From Diplodia intermedia (taxonomy: Eukaryota > Ascomycota > Dothideomycetes > Botryosphaeriales > Botryosphaeriaceae): DNA of 64,000 bases. The stretch is taken from positions 558,001-622,000 of the forward strand of contig JAKEKT010000006.1 in assembly GCA_021495925.1 (NCBI GenBank), read 5' to 3'. Made by a program: the position numbers and the translations under genes. Below are positions 1-11,563 of this stretch, piece by piece (the stretch's first letter is position 1; every line of letters starts with the position of its first letter). The notes under the pieces were generated by a model, which saw only the letters and a list, made by a program, of their open reading frames with translations, was not told the DNA's origin and ran no database searches.

Positions 1-1485
1 CTATTGGAAGACCGAATGTATCGCGTGCTGTTCTGATGAATTGCAATTGCTCGAACTCCAGATGGATGTAGTGGATTCCTTCTTCGAGAAGTACCAGGAG
101 AGGCTCGATATCGTAATGGGTGTACAAGGACATCCACTTTTGCTGGTCGTCCTTGGGGTTTTCCTGGCGCGACAGGCCGGTGGTGATGGCATTCTGACGA
201 TAGACACTGTCGAATCTGACAGCCATCAGGCCAAGCATGTCTGGCGCTTTGGTGCTGCGGGATCTTGCGGACTTGATGAGGCCGAATTCGGCAGCGACCT
301 TCTTGAGGCGGCGGTCCAGTAGGCGTTTCGCCAAGACCCATCTCTCCCATTCCCCATGGATATAGAAGCCGTCCCCGCCGACGATCTCCCGGGCGATCTC
401 GCCAGGGATCTCATCCCAGTTCCTCAACTTCATCTCGCAGCCGTCCCTGCAGAGCATGGCCTTCGCCGACGCAAGCAACCGCTCGCCGGCTCTCCCATAG
501 TATTGCAGCGTGACCAGCTTGATGAGCGGGCCGAGGTTGTCGGGGTGCATTCTACGCAGGATGGAATCGATACTCGAATCGATCAGGTCCTGCATTTCGA
601 GCCAGCACGCAGTGGCGAACAGCCCTAGGCACTCAATGTCTTCCTCTTCGGAGATGTCGTAGCCGTACAGCCGTTTCAGCGTCAGCTCAAAGGCCGCCTC
701 GGTGATGCAGTGGTCCAATTCTTCCGGATGGAGGGTGACCTCTTCGGCACGACTTTCCCGCCAGGGACCCGAGAGCATGGAACTGAAGTAGGGGGCTTGG
801 TCGAGGACCAATCGATGAAGGCGATACCTTTTGTTGAAAGCCACGATGATGATGTCTGAGTGGCGACCGTCAAGCAAACCTCTGCTGTAGACGTGATGGG
901 ACAGTGAGCCGGGGATCAAACCGGCAGCAGCTGCTTGGCATTAGCGGGCTATCTCAAGATGGATGCAGGGGCCGGCATACAGCTCGATTGCATTCTGCTG
1001 TACGGAGTAGACCTTGCCGAGGCAGGCGAGGTGCTGGCAAACAAGCGGCTCAGAGTGGTGAGGTTCTGGTACTCGCTGCGGTCGTTGGATCGCCGAGAGC
1101 CGACAGGCGTGGTGGGGTCATCAACATCCTTCTCGATCCTGGCGATGGTAGCGCGGGAGCTGCCCGGCAGCTCCACGTCAAAGCGAGCAGAGCGCCGTGG
1201 CGCGGGAGGGGACGAGAGGGGCTGTGGCGGGAGCAGGGGGCGCGACGAGTTGGACGGCGGTGAAGGGGCGGCAGGTCCAGCGGAGAACAGAGAGCCGCGG
1301 GGCGAGGGGGTAGTAGTAGGATACAGCTGGGCGGGGATGGCGCTCTGCAAACGCAGGCCGTCTGTTACAGACGACACGGTGGATGAGCCCTCATCGGCTT
1401 GTGATGGCTGCCAGGCGGTTGGGTCGAGGTTCAGATGCGAGACCAAGTGATGGAAGTCGGAGGGCCCGCCACCATGTCCATCCAT
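1..1485 (-). CDS. BTB/POZ domain protein (5' part, cut by the window edge)
   Basis: Two exons are visible on the minus strand: 1485-981 and 930-<1. The 50-nt intron 980-931 starts GTATGC, has a GCTAAT branch site and ends GCAG, and the phase closes. The first about 168 residues are Ser/Pro-rich and look disordered. Exon 2 opens with a BTB fold: GRHSDIIIVAFNKRYRLHR, then LVLDQAPYFSSMLSG, and continues with a BACK-like helical region (ITEAAFELTLKRLYGYD). The frame is still open at base 1, so the C-terminus is missing. BTB proteins dimerise and often act as Cullin-3 adaptors; for this large fungal subfamily (germ-cell-less-like) no function is established, and the substrate cannot be guessed. 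The start is the ATG at 1485. It is divergently transcribed from COX15. Confidence 0.8.
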
Positions 1486-2667
1486 GTCACTGAGGCAGCT
1501 ACGTAGCCGCCGTGCGGTTTCGGAGGCGACTTTGAGCAGCTACGGAGGAGGAGGGCGCAGCGCAAATCATGCGGGCGCGGCGCAGGTACGCGTGGGAGGC
1601 GGCGAGCTTTGGTACGGGACGCGCGAGGGTTGCGACAAAGTCATGAACATGTCTGTCGGGTGGAGACGGCCCTGGGCCTGTTCTTTTCTCGCTACGGGGC
1701 GCTGATCCTGATTGTCGGCCAGTGCGACGCTGACGTTGGGCTCGTGGACACTGGCCCCGCAGGCGGCGCCGCGAGTCCCTGCAGCCGCGGATAGTCGTGG
1801 CCGCGGGCGAAGCGGCGTCAGGACCGAGCGGTGGCGCACAGGCTGCTAGAGGCGGCGAGAGGGCCGCGAGAAGCAAAAGGAGTAGCACGGCAGAGCAGAG
1901 GTGCGATTAAGCTGGAAGCAGCGGGGCGTGCGCACGCGGCGGGCGAGCTGGCGCGCCGTTGATGCTAGGCGGCCGCAAGTGTGCAAGGAAGCAGCGGCCC
2001 CACCACGCAAATCCGCCGCCCTGGTCATCCTTAATCATCACAAGGGAACCACGGCAGCCGCACGAGCTTTTGAATGCTACCTCCCGTTTTGCGCGCAGCT
2101 GCAGCCGTCACATCTGCAAAAGGAAACATGCACGTCATATGCCGGTAATGTTTCCAGATTGGTGCGACCCGAAATCTGCCCTCGCCCGGCACGTGGAGGC
2201 TGTCTCGGCGCTGGTGGCGGCGGTGCTCGTGGGGGGTGTCAGGCGCAAGTCCCCGCGACCTCGTCATTGCGCGTACGGCATATTGATGCGCATGTACCTG
2301 TCCCTTGCGCAGGCAATCGATGTCTTGGTCGGGTGGCGTTGATCTCCAGGCGGTCTTGGCAGGCGGGTGTTCTACGCACCAGCACCTATTCTCGGAACAA
2401 GATGTCGCTATAGTGAAAGGAACCACCTATAAGCCTATAACCTTGAATGGCCCGTATGTACAAAGTACCGTGCAAGCCGGGAACGAAGTGCCCGCAGATC
2501 CGAGGCTCCCAGCTAGAAGCTTGGGCGATTTGCAATGCGGGGCGCTGATTGGCCGGAGCTGGCCCACCCCGGAGGTTGCACGGCTTCCGACCCGTCGAAC
2601 CACCGCAGCTTCAAATGACTGTTCTAGCCCTACAACACCCTCCCTCAGCCTCCACGGCGTTCACGCC
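1486..2667. other. Divergent intergenic region between the BTB gene and COX15
   Basis: This 1.2-kb stretch separates two divergent start codons. Open frames in it are short, change composition within themselves and show no recognisable domain. I read it as two promoters and 5' leaders. No TATA box or tRNA was found. Confidence 0.5.
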
Positions 2668-4242
2668 ATGGCTTCGATCTTCCAGGCCTTCCCTGCCTTG
2701 AGGCGCGCTGCCCCGCGCCTCTCGCGCGAGTTCTTCACCTGCAGGGCCTGCGTCAATCCCGCAAAGTCTGCCGTCCCGCCGCCGCTCCGCTCCCACTTCC
2801 GCCAGGGCCCTGTCCTCCGCGCCGTACGATGGCAATCCACCGCGAAGAGTGCCCAGTCACCGCTCGGGGCCCTCAGCGAGTCCATTGGCACCAAGTCTGC
2901 GAAGAAGCTGGCCAAGAAGAGTAGTTTTCCCAAGACCAACGATAAGATTGTGGCATACTGGTTACTCGGCAGCGCTGCCAGCGTGTTTGGCATTGTTGTC
3001 TTTGGTGGCTTGACTCGTCTCACCGAGTCTGGGTACGCATTTGCCTGCTTGATATATCGCCTGTGCCCCGTCTAACAGCCTCTCAGCCTTAGCATCACCG
3101 AATGGCGTCCTGTTACCGGCTCTCTCCCTCCCATGTCCCAAGAAGACTGGGAGTCGGAATTCTCAAAGTACCGTGCTTCTCCCGAATTCCACCTGCTCAA
3201 CTCGCGCATGACCCTCGAGGAGTTCAAGAAGATCTATTGGATGGAATGGGGCCACCGCCTGTGGGGCCGCGTTATTGGCGTGACCTTCCTGCTGCCCACC
3301 ATATATTTCATTGCTCGGCGCAAGGTCACAAAGTCCATGGCCTGGAAACTCACTGGTATCTGCGGCATGATCGGCTTCCAGGGCGTCATCGGCTGGTGGA
3401 TGGTCGCTAGCGGCCTGAAGGATGACCTCTTTGCCCCCGGCAGCCACCCGCGCGTGTCCCAGTATCGTCTGACTGCCCACTTGGGTGCTGCCTTCGTTGT
3501 CTACTGCTCCATGCTCCTGACCGGTTTCTCCATCCTCCGCGAACGCCGCTGGCTTGCTGATCCCGTTGCCGCAGAGAAGGCTATCTCGGCGCTGCAGCGT
3601 CCGATCCTCCGCCCATTCAGGCGCTACGTGACTGCTCTTACTGGTCTTGTCTTCGTCACTGCCATGTCCGGTGCGCTCGTCGCCGGCCTTGACGCTGGAC
3701 TCATCTACAACGAATTCCCTTGGATGGGCCTTGGCATCACGCCGCCGAAGAAGGAGCTTTTCGACCCCTGGTACAGCCACACCCCCGACAACTCGGATCT
3801 CTGGTGGCGCAACATGCTCGAGAACCCGTCGCTCGTCCAGCTCGACCACCGCATCCTGGCCACCACCACCTTCACCTCCGTCATCGCGCTCTTCGCCTAC
3901 ACCCGCTTCCCCAAGCTGCGCCGCGCCCTCCCTCGCAATGTGAAGAAGGGCATGACCGGCGTCACCCACATGGCTTGGATACAGGTTGCTCTCGGTATCT
4001 CTACTCTGATTTACATGGTGCCCACCCACCTGGCCGCCACCCACCAGGCCGGCGCCCTCGCTCTGCTCACCACCACCGTGCTGCTGTGGAGCAGGATGAG
4101 AGTGCCCAGTAAGCTAGAGCGCATGGTCCGGAGCAGGGCCGCGCGCGTCCCCAAAGCGGCCAGGCCGCGTTCGCCCGTCTCTCCCGACCTGCAGAGCAAG
4201 CCCATCGGCGGCACTCCTGGCACCATTGATCGCAAGGCGTGA
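2668..4242 (+). CDS. COX15: Heme A synthase, mitochondrial (COX15)
   Basis: Exons 2668-3032 and 3087-4242, intron 3033-3086 (GTACGC...CTAAC...CTCAG), giving 506 residues. It converts heme O to heme A by hydroxylating the C8 methyl group, for cytochrome c oxidase, in the inner mitochondrial membrane. The first about 70 residues are Arg/Ser/Ala-rich, as expected of a mitochondrial presequence. The first membrane helix follows (VAYWLLGSAASVFGIVVFGG, then LTRLTESG). Family signatures are MEWGHRLWGRVIG, the heme-ligand histidines in RLTAHLGAAF, QLDHRILATTT and THLAATHQAGAL, and the NEFPWMG loop. Length matches the fungal family. The splice joins TESG to LSITEW, exactly as in COX15 proteins. The tail after residue 465 is basic and poorly conserved. 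Identification is secure. Confidence 0.96.
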
Positions 4243-4957
4243 TTTGTCTACCGTTTGGGAAAAGAAAAAGCTACCACGATCTAATGATTTCGTAGACGCT
4301 CTCGTACGCAGAGTCTCGTAAGATGAAGGCTTGTGTGTTTTTGTATATATATCTCTGCTCTTTTTGAGTTGTTGTAACATTAGTTGGCGCGTATAGCGCG
4401 GCCAAATTCGCATTACTCGCCTTTTAGGGCGCCGTTTTCCGTACTCGAACCTGAGATACCTGGTTTGTTGCTTCGTTCTACATTGGTTGGTTGACTGCTG
4501 CCCCGACATCGTAGCCTGTGCGGATGCTCTCAGCAAAAAGACCTTGTTGCACGAGTAGTGTTGTGGTGTTCGCTTGTGTTATCATGCTATCAAATTTGGG
4601 TCTTGGTCTCTACCACGTTTTGAAAGAAGTGGCCTTATCACATTAGTGTCGGAATGGGACCAACTTCAACAACCGAGGGATTTGCAGCTATGTTTGGTAT
4701 CACGATGCTGCTTCTGGTATGTAGGAAGTATCGGTCCGCGACGTATCAACGAGGAAACGAACAGATATACTCAAATCACACTCAAGGCTCTGGTCTTCGC
4801 CGGTATATGGGGTACAATAAAAAAATCACAAGAGAGAAATGTCGAGCATCAGGAAAGCCGGAGGAGAGCAATGCAAGCGACCCCTTTACTGTGCATGATA
4901 AAAGATATTGGCTTAACGAGGCGCCATGGAAAAGGAAACCACTCAGAAGCTGTCGAC
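4243..4957. other. Convergent 3' intergenic region
   Basis: COX15 and the HET gene end towards each other here. The stretch holds T-rich 3' UTR sequence close behind the COX15 stop (for example around 4335-4375) and no supported gene. Frames running through it on the plus strand are shadows that continue into the HET gene. Confidence 0.5.
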
Positions 4958-7074
4958 TCAGCTCAAATAAAAGGAAGTTGTTCGCAGCACTCCACCGTCA
5001 GACCGCTGAGACGCTTCGCCATGCATTATCCCATGAACATACGCTTCCCCCACCAGCTTACATCCCTGTCGCGTGTCCCTCAGGATGAAGGGCACAGCAG
5101 CACCACTCAGAACGCAGACCACGTCACGATCCCGCACGCACGCCGGCCCGATACCGATACAGCCACGCTCCGTCACGAAAAAACGGCGCCGACAGAAGCT
5201 GCCGTACAGCGCCTCCGCATACCGACGAACATCGCCTCGCGCGCCGCCTCCACGTTCGCGCCGGAGCAGAAGATCCGCGACCGCGGGCGAATTTCCGACG
5301 ATTTCGGGCGCGAAGTTCTTGCGCGCGAACGCCGCAAAGTCCGCCGCGTGAGACGAGTCGTCCTCCCGGATGGAGTTGCCCGTCCAGTCTTTGCCCGCGG
5401 TGAGTGTCCGGCCGAAGGCGGAGATGAGATCACCCGACCGCCCCGGGTACGACTGCAGCGGTGCGGTGATTTCGGTCCACAGAGCCTGGATCCGCGAGTG
5501 TTCGGAGGCGAGGATGCGCCGTTCGGGCATCGGGTCGGACAGCCGGGAAACCGTATCGACCTCGAGTCCGTGGACGACTAAGTGCTGGTCTTGCAACCGA
5601 GGTGGCGTTTGTGAAAGACGACGTGAGGCGCAAAAGTTGATTGTTGGGAAATCGGCGGACGCGATGATGCGTGTGTAGTGCTGGTCCCATTGGGGTACCC
5701 ATGATTTGGTGGTTTCGCTAAGGTGTGGTCCATGTTGGACGGCCGAGAGCAGGGCCAGAGCTTGGGAGTTGTCGATTACTTTCCTGGCAAAGTCTTCATA
5801 CACGGCTTCGTGCGGTTTTTCGTAGGTCGTCTGCATGTAGAAGTCGCCTTTGTCGGGATCCGCGTCAGTGGTGGGAATGCCCAATAGCGCGAAGATGCGG
5901 TCGACACTCTTCGTGACGTTGAATCGCTGGGTCAGCATCAGGAGGCGGAGCAGAGAGACTGGCTCCGCGCCGGTGTCCGCCGACATGGAGTACATGAGAC
6001 TGGCGTTGTAGACGCCGGCCATGGAGAAGTGCTGCAATATCTCGTACCCAGTGCCTCGGATCCAACCTGCCGTGAATCCCAAATGCTTCCAGGGAACTCG
6101 GGCTTCACCCCACATGACCTGGGCGTTCCGGGCAAGGATGACTTCTTGGAAGCACCAAAGCCGCCAGAACCATGGTTGGGTAAATAACGTAGAGAACTCG
6201 TGCCAGATGCTTGAGGGTTGGAGGCCGCCGTTGAAATTGTCATGGGAGACACTGCGCGCAGATTCAGAGTTGCCGTGGAACTCGTTGAAGACCTTGGTGG
6301 CAAACCCAAAAACGCCTTTGGCAGACTCGGCTTCGTCGTGACCAAGCCAAATCAGGACTTGATCGGCTTTCCCAAAGATGACGCGCATCAGCGGAACCTG
6401 CACGTTCTTCTCCCCGTCATCCTTTTGATTGATGCAGATTGCATCTGCCCAGAGTAGCTGTGGTGAGGCGGAGTGGCATCTGATCTGGCCAAGGGCATCC
6501 AACAAGTTTCGAGGAATTTGTAGAGGCTTCCCTTGGCAGATGATGGTAGCTTTGTCCGCTGCTGCGCCCCAAACGTAGGAGATTGCGGTGTAGGGTGCAG
6601 TGGCGTCGATAGTGGTGTGCTCAAGTTCGCACTCCAGCCGATCTGTTGGGTGTCCTGGTAAGAGTCTGATGAGACGTATCGCCCTCTGGCCAGATAGTTC
6701 TTCATACTGAAAGTTTGAAACGCTCTGATGGGGAAGATTGATGTTGGCTTGTTGGACTGTTCAGACGAACCGAGTCCTTGGATCGTTTGCGGGTACTCGT
6801 TCTCCATAGTTCTCCTGATTTTTGAAGGGTGATATTCTTGCTCAACCTCACATTCCAACTGCCGCTTCCCAGACGTCCAGAAACCATCTCTCGGGAGGGT
6901 TTCGGGAGAGAAGTCCGGTGCCCAGGTATCCTCATTAGTTTGCGGCGCAGGCACCAAATCTTCATCCCAGAAACCAGCTCTTGGAAAACTTTGTCCAAAA
7001 AAAGCAGGTGCCCAGGTATCGCCTTGAGATTGAGGCGGATTTGGCTTAAAGGCTCGTTTCTGGTCACGAGGCAT
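4958..7074 (-). CDS. HET-domain (heterokaryon incompatibility) protein
   Basis: The HET domain lies in a frame that runs from about 6760 to the stop at 4958. Its three signatures are present: APYTAISYVWG, LLWADAICINQKDDGEKN, and PWFWRLWCFQEVILA. The C-terminus has the usual HET-protein tail module (RRRFFVTERGCIGIGPA, then GEAYVHGIMHGEA). HET domains trigger cell death when incompatible hyphae fuse. There is no ATG in this frame upstream of the HET domain, so a 5' exon is needed. My best model is exon 7074-6797, intron 6796-6723 (GTACCC...CTGAAC...CAGAG), exon 6722-4958, for 680 residues; the first exon is an inference. That exon encodes two copies of a DTWAP-x-F...PR-x-GFW unit. The HET core is certain, the 5' end is not. 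Confidence 0.85.
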
Positions 7075-7831
7075 TCTGCTGATTGGCACTAGTGCGATAC
7101 TGAAGCAAATATTGGGAGAAGACCAGTAGCGGGATTAGAGAATGGTAAATGTTCTATTGGTGGGCTAGAACTTGTTTGTCATGAGATGAGTGACGGGTAC
7201 AGTGGGAGTGGAAAAATAAGTACGCACGCGCGTGCACGGCCTCCAATCCTTAATAAGCTGCATAATACAGGATCAGTAGGACTTGACGAACTCTTAGGGT
7301 TGGGGATGGCATTGTATAACTGGCTGACTATTCGTTGGTACGGCTCCAAGAGTTGAACACTCACCGCATGGGTTACGCCTGCCGATGCGACTACGTAATA
7401 GAGGAAAACCAAGCCAAACATAGGGAAACTTCCAGTGGATTTGCAGGCAAATAAGCCAGCAATCAGCATCTAGGTCTATAAAAGACTAGTATAAAATCTC
7501 TATGCGACCATTTCAGCTGTAATTTGTAAATTGCCACAGCATGATATTGATGCCGTTCCCTTGAGCCTCCGGTACTGGCCAGTTCTTACTTAAGCTGTGT
7601 CTATAACTACTTAAAGCGCAAGCATTCTCTTATCCAATCACTGAACAAGCATTCACCAGCAAGTCGCCTGGTTCCGTATAACACATTGTGCTGCTATCAC
7701 CTCGTGTGCTATATGTCTAAGCGAAGCTTCCGATGTTGCCGTCAGTCACTGGACACGACGGCATATAAGGTTCGCCTTCCTTCTTTCCCAGACACCATCC
7801 CACCGACACCAACAATCGCTCTAGAGTCATC
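7075..7831. other. Divergent intergenic region
   Basis: Promoter region between the HET gene and the gene starting at 7832. A TATAAGG sequence near 7763 lies about 70 nt before the downstream ATG. A 96-codon frame on the minus strand (7179-7469) has a hydrophobic start but no other support. Confidence 0.45.
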
Positions 7832-8956
7832 ATGAGTGGCCACCCCGACAGAAACGCTGGATCACCACCCGCAACCCCGTCGAAGCGTCCACTCGACGAC
7901 GAATGCTACGATATCCCACCCACTCTGAAGAAAGTCAAGGCTGCGGGAGATTGCATCAACCCGGAGTCTGAGCTCTGCACACTCGTCCGCAACAACCGCA
8001 AGTTCTTCGATAGCTTCAAGCGCCTGCCCCCGGAGCTGAGAAACAAAATATACGACGTCATCCTCGCGCCGATTCGTCCCCGTGTCGGGTCCTCCAGCAA
8101 CAAGGAACTTCTACACATCAACAGGACCCTTTATTGCCACTGTGTGTCCGAGGGCTGGAACTACATCGACTCCAGCTGCCAATCCAATCCCTCCTGCATA
8201 ATCCGCACCATCAGCCTCCGCCACGTCCCGGGCGTGCGCGACGAGTTCATGGACCGTCTGTGGAGTGCTCTCGACATCGGCTTCATCAGCTCTCGCCCAA
8301 GAGGCCGACGCCGCCACCACGTCTTTACTTTCCTCAAGCCCGCCGGCCTTGCCGTCATCACGTACGAGCTCGACCGCTACGACCTCCACGAGACTCATGC
8401 GCCCTTCTCGGACACCTTCCTGGACTTCGTCCGCGCGCTGGAGCAGATGGCGTTCAACGGCACGGTGCGTCTCGACGGCTGGCGCGCCGAGGTCGAGCTG
8501 GCGCGCTGCTACATCGACCGCACGCACGGATACTTGAGGCGGGGCAACAGCCTCGAGAAGGCGCACGAGCTCTGCGGCCGCGACGGCGTGTGGTGTCTGA
8601 CGGAGAAGACCTGTGAGTTGTTCTCCTACTACCACCTCCCCGACCACCCGATTCTTGCACACGCTGGCTGTGGCTGACATCCACCGCTTTCTCAGATCGC
8701 AGCATCCAGTACCGCATGTTGCTCAAGTTTAACCTCGGAGACTACGCGGAGGCCAACCGTAGGGTCTTCGACATGCGCGTGGACTTCCGGCCCGAGGTGA
8801 GGGTCGCCGGCATCTCGGAGTAAGGCTCCTGCTTTGCATTTCTCTCATTCGCGGCGGCATGGGGGCGTGCAGGTGCTGACGCGAATTTGCAGGTTGTTGG
8901 AGATCGAAGAGCCGCACATAGTATCTACCCAGAATAGAAGACCCAATTGGGCTTAG
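7832..8956 (+). CDS. Hypothetical protein with LPPELRNKIY motif (2EXR/F-box-like fungal family)
   Basis: Three exons: 7832-8612, 8696-8819 and 8893-8956, giving 322 residues. Intron 1 (GTGAGT...CTCAG) is needed because the frame otherwise stops. Intron 2 (8820-8892) has a GTAAGG donor, a GCTGAC branch site and a TTTGCAG acceptor; if it is not used, the protein ends with the TAA at 8821-8823 instead. The motif FKRLPPELRNKIYDVIL (about residue 68 onward) is typical of a large group of fungal proteins of unknown function with an F-box-like helical start. The rest is not recognised. The N-terminus has a basic, nuclear-signal-like stretch (SKRPLDDE). The molecular role is unknown. Confidence 0.65.
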
Positions 8957-9061
8957 TCCCACTCTGTTGTATAATGGTTTCTGCTAGCTGTGAAGCCCCT
9001 TAGAGGGTCAATCCATTAAGGTTTCAACACAGGTAACCTGGCGACGTTGACTTCACGAGGA

Positions 9062-9244
9062 ATGCGGAACCTTGCCGATCTGTTTGACGGCGGGCCTTGG
9101 TGCTGGCACAAGCTGGTCTACCAGAGCGCGTGGCCGGGCATGTCGATGCGCTTCCCTAAGCAGAAGCTGTCCGCCGAGCGCCTCGATGAGTTTCGGGACC
9201 TCATGGAAACCTATTTGGACGCCAGGAGCGAGCTCCGCAGATGA
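9062..9244 (+). CDS. Short ORF, possibly a terminal exon
   Basis: A 60-codon frame encodes a compact sequence with protein-like composition (NLADLFDGGPWCWHKLVYQS, then FRDLMETYLDARSELRR). The frame is open upstream to an acceptor-like CACAG at about 9032. I could not join it in phase to the gene ending at 8956. It may be a terminal exon of a differently spliced form, or a remnant. No family is recognised. Confidence 0.25.
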   Translation: MRNLADLFDGGPWCWHKLVYQSAWPGMSMRFPKQKLSAERLDEFRDLMETYLDARSELRR

Positions 9245-11563
9245 AATCGGCTGTGTTCGGTGAAGTACAAGCTTGGGGTTTCATGAGCTTAGTCCTTGCT
9301 ACCACGCAGGTATACGTATGCAATAGTACTGCAAGATGCAGAGATACAAATTGATGGTATTGTACGAAAGGGGCAACGTCGATGGCGAGCTGTTGAGTCT
9401 TTGGCACGCAAGCGAGCGAAGGAAGTCTTGATGCCATGGAGCTAAGAAAGCAAAACAAAAAGGGAAAGGTTCGGCTACATAGCTTAAGCGCTATAGAGAG
9501 CTACACTTTCAATATCAGCTTGTAGTGCCCTGTAGAACGTCGGAGCGATGTCGGCTGTACATTGCACGACTCAACCGATCCCGTATTCGGATCGCTCTCT
9601 CGAACTCCAACCTGGAGTAGCATGCATCCTTTCGTCCGGGGCAGTGACTAAGCGACACAGCTACAAACGAGATGTGGATCTCCGGCAGCTCTACTATACG
9701 TCACGGCGCATAAGGCGGCCATCGGCATGCGAGGCGAATGGAACCAGAGGACAGAACCCAACTCCTGGAGACGAAGGAGCACTTCCCACCAACTCGGATG
9801 GATATGGATTTTCCGCCTGTGCCCAACAGCCGTGCACATCCTAAGTTGCTTGAGTAAGTCGAGTCTCTTTTGATCCGCCCGCAGCTCGCTTGTGGTCCTA
9901 CCCGATCAACCCCGCGGCACAGCAGCGGGCAGGGAGCATTCGCATCCCCTTTCGCTCGCACCGTCCACCCCCCCCACAGTCGATACTTCGCCTCCCTTTT
10001 TATTTCTTGTTCTGACCGGTGCGGCGGAGCTAAGTCCTATATGCTTACCTCCGGACTTTGACTTTCGCCGCTACCACCCCCGCTCGGGGCGAGTACATTA
10101 TCGATTTTTGCGTTTCCAGACCCTACTTACTCATGCTGGTTTGCGAACCAACCCGAGGTCGCGGCGGGCTGATCCACTCATCGACGAAGAGGATTGATTC
10201 CAGAAAATGATCTGCAGCGTTCGTTCGTATGTATCCACTTCCCGAACACCCCGGTCCCTGTCGACCAGGAACATACACACACCTACACTACTCACGCATC
10301 TCATCCCAATCCCACTTACTCAGTCCAAATGCGCCACACAAACTCCGAGTTGCGGTCAACGTCGGGGCAAAAGTCAAAAAAGAAGCAAGTGTTAAAAAAA
10401 ATACACGCCCAAAGCTTCGACGACTCCGCCACACGTACGGGGCGGGGGCACAACAACCCAACAAGCCATCCATTCGCCCACCCCACCCCAACGTCCTCAC
10501 AACAACGCGGAAACAATTGCCGCCGCGCATTGCGTTGCTATCCCCCCCAGCAATCATTCCCCGATACCCCAAAGATTTCCCACCCCTCCCCCAAACACCC
10601 AAACACGTCACCCCAAGCCCTCCTCCCCTGCATGCATGTACATACACACCATCCCCCTCAGATATGCAGCGATGACCGCGCCTCCAAAACCGAGTCAAGC
10701 GCTCACGGCCACGGGAGATTGTCGATTGCACACAAACACGCACAAACACACTTGACTCGAGGACGCGGACCCACTCCCCGCCTGACTCGCCATCCGGCCG
10801 CGCGCGCGCTGGCGCGCCGCTCCTTTTCCAAACATGCGTCCATCCGATCGTCACCACCACGAGTCATCATCGTCGTCGTCGTCGGGGCTGGAATGTCGAA
10901 AGTGTGTAGATCTGCTTTTCTCATCAGGCGTGCGAGGTTGATCGGAGGCGGATCCCGCGCGCTTGGGTGGTGATCCTGATACGCGCTGATTTTCTGAGGG
11001 GGTTTGATTGAGGTGGGTGGAGTGGGGCGATTTGCGGGCGATGGTTGGGATGGTGGTTGGGGGGGGGGGACGGAGGGGTGGAGGGGAGGATGGGGATGAG
11101 GATGAGGATGAGGAAAGTGGTCCGCCCGCGTGAGCGAAGAAGGGGCTGACTGGCTGTTTCGGCGTGCGTTGCGTATGACTCGTTGTGTCGTCGTGCAAAG
11201 TCGTAGAGGGTGTTGTGGGATGGGCAGAAGGGTGTTTGTGATGTTGTCGTTTTTTCCCCCACGAGTTTGCGGAATCACTTCCAAATACAAGGCCATGGTT
11301 ACAGGCTGCTGAGTCTCCCTTCCTTTATCCCCGCTGTTCCGTCTTGAAGTCACATTTTTCCAGCAGTAGTCGAGATGATATTTCCATGTTCACCGGCTGT
11401 GATTAGGATTAAGACTCAACTAGTAAGGCAAAAATATTTACAAACGCTTTCAAAGACCAGCCAGCTCCCAAGCTCGCCACCAACGGTTTCAATTGTCCCG
11501 CATCCAGCATCCAGCATCCCGCGTGTTCGCACGTCTTCCTCAAGCCTCATCTTACGATCCCAT
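9245..11563. other. 2.3-kb gene-poor region with strong strand asymmetry
   Basis: No supported gene. From about 10,200 to 10,700 the plus strand is C/A-rich with many CACACA and CCCACC runs. From about 10,985 to 11,115 the plus strand switches to G-rich (GGGTGG, GATGAG repeats and a run of nine or more G near 11,061). The long frames here (up to about 259 codons) are translations of this biased sequence on both strands and show no domain. A CGTCGTCGTC run lies near 10,870. Confidence 0.5.

Noticed and set aside
1499..1888. 129-codon minus-strand ORF beginning with a Leu-rich signal-like stretch.
   Set aside because: Arg/Pro-rich after the start, no cleavage-site context or homology signal, and located in the promoter of the BTB gene.
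4574..5581. 335-codon plus-strand ORF.
   Set aside because: Composition changes midway; the second half is the antisense of the HET gene.
10194..10973. 259-codon plus-strand ORF in the gene desert.
   Set aside because: His/Thr/Pro/Ser low-complexity translation of C/A-rich DNA; starts in a poor context and overlaps equally long frames on the other strand.
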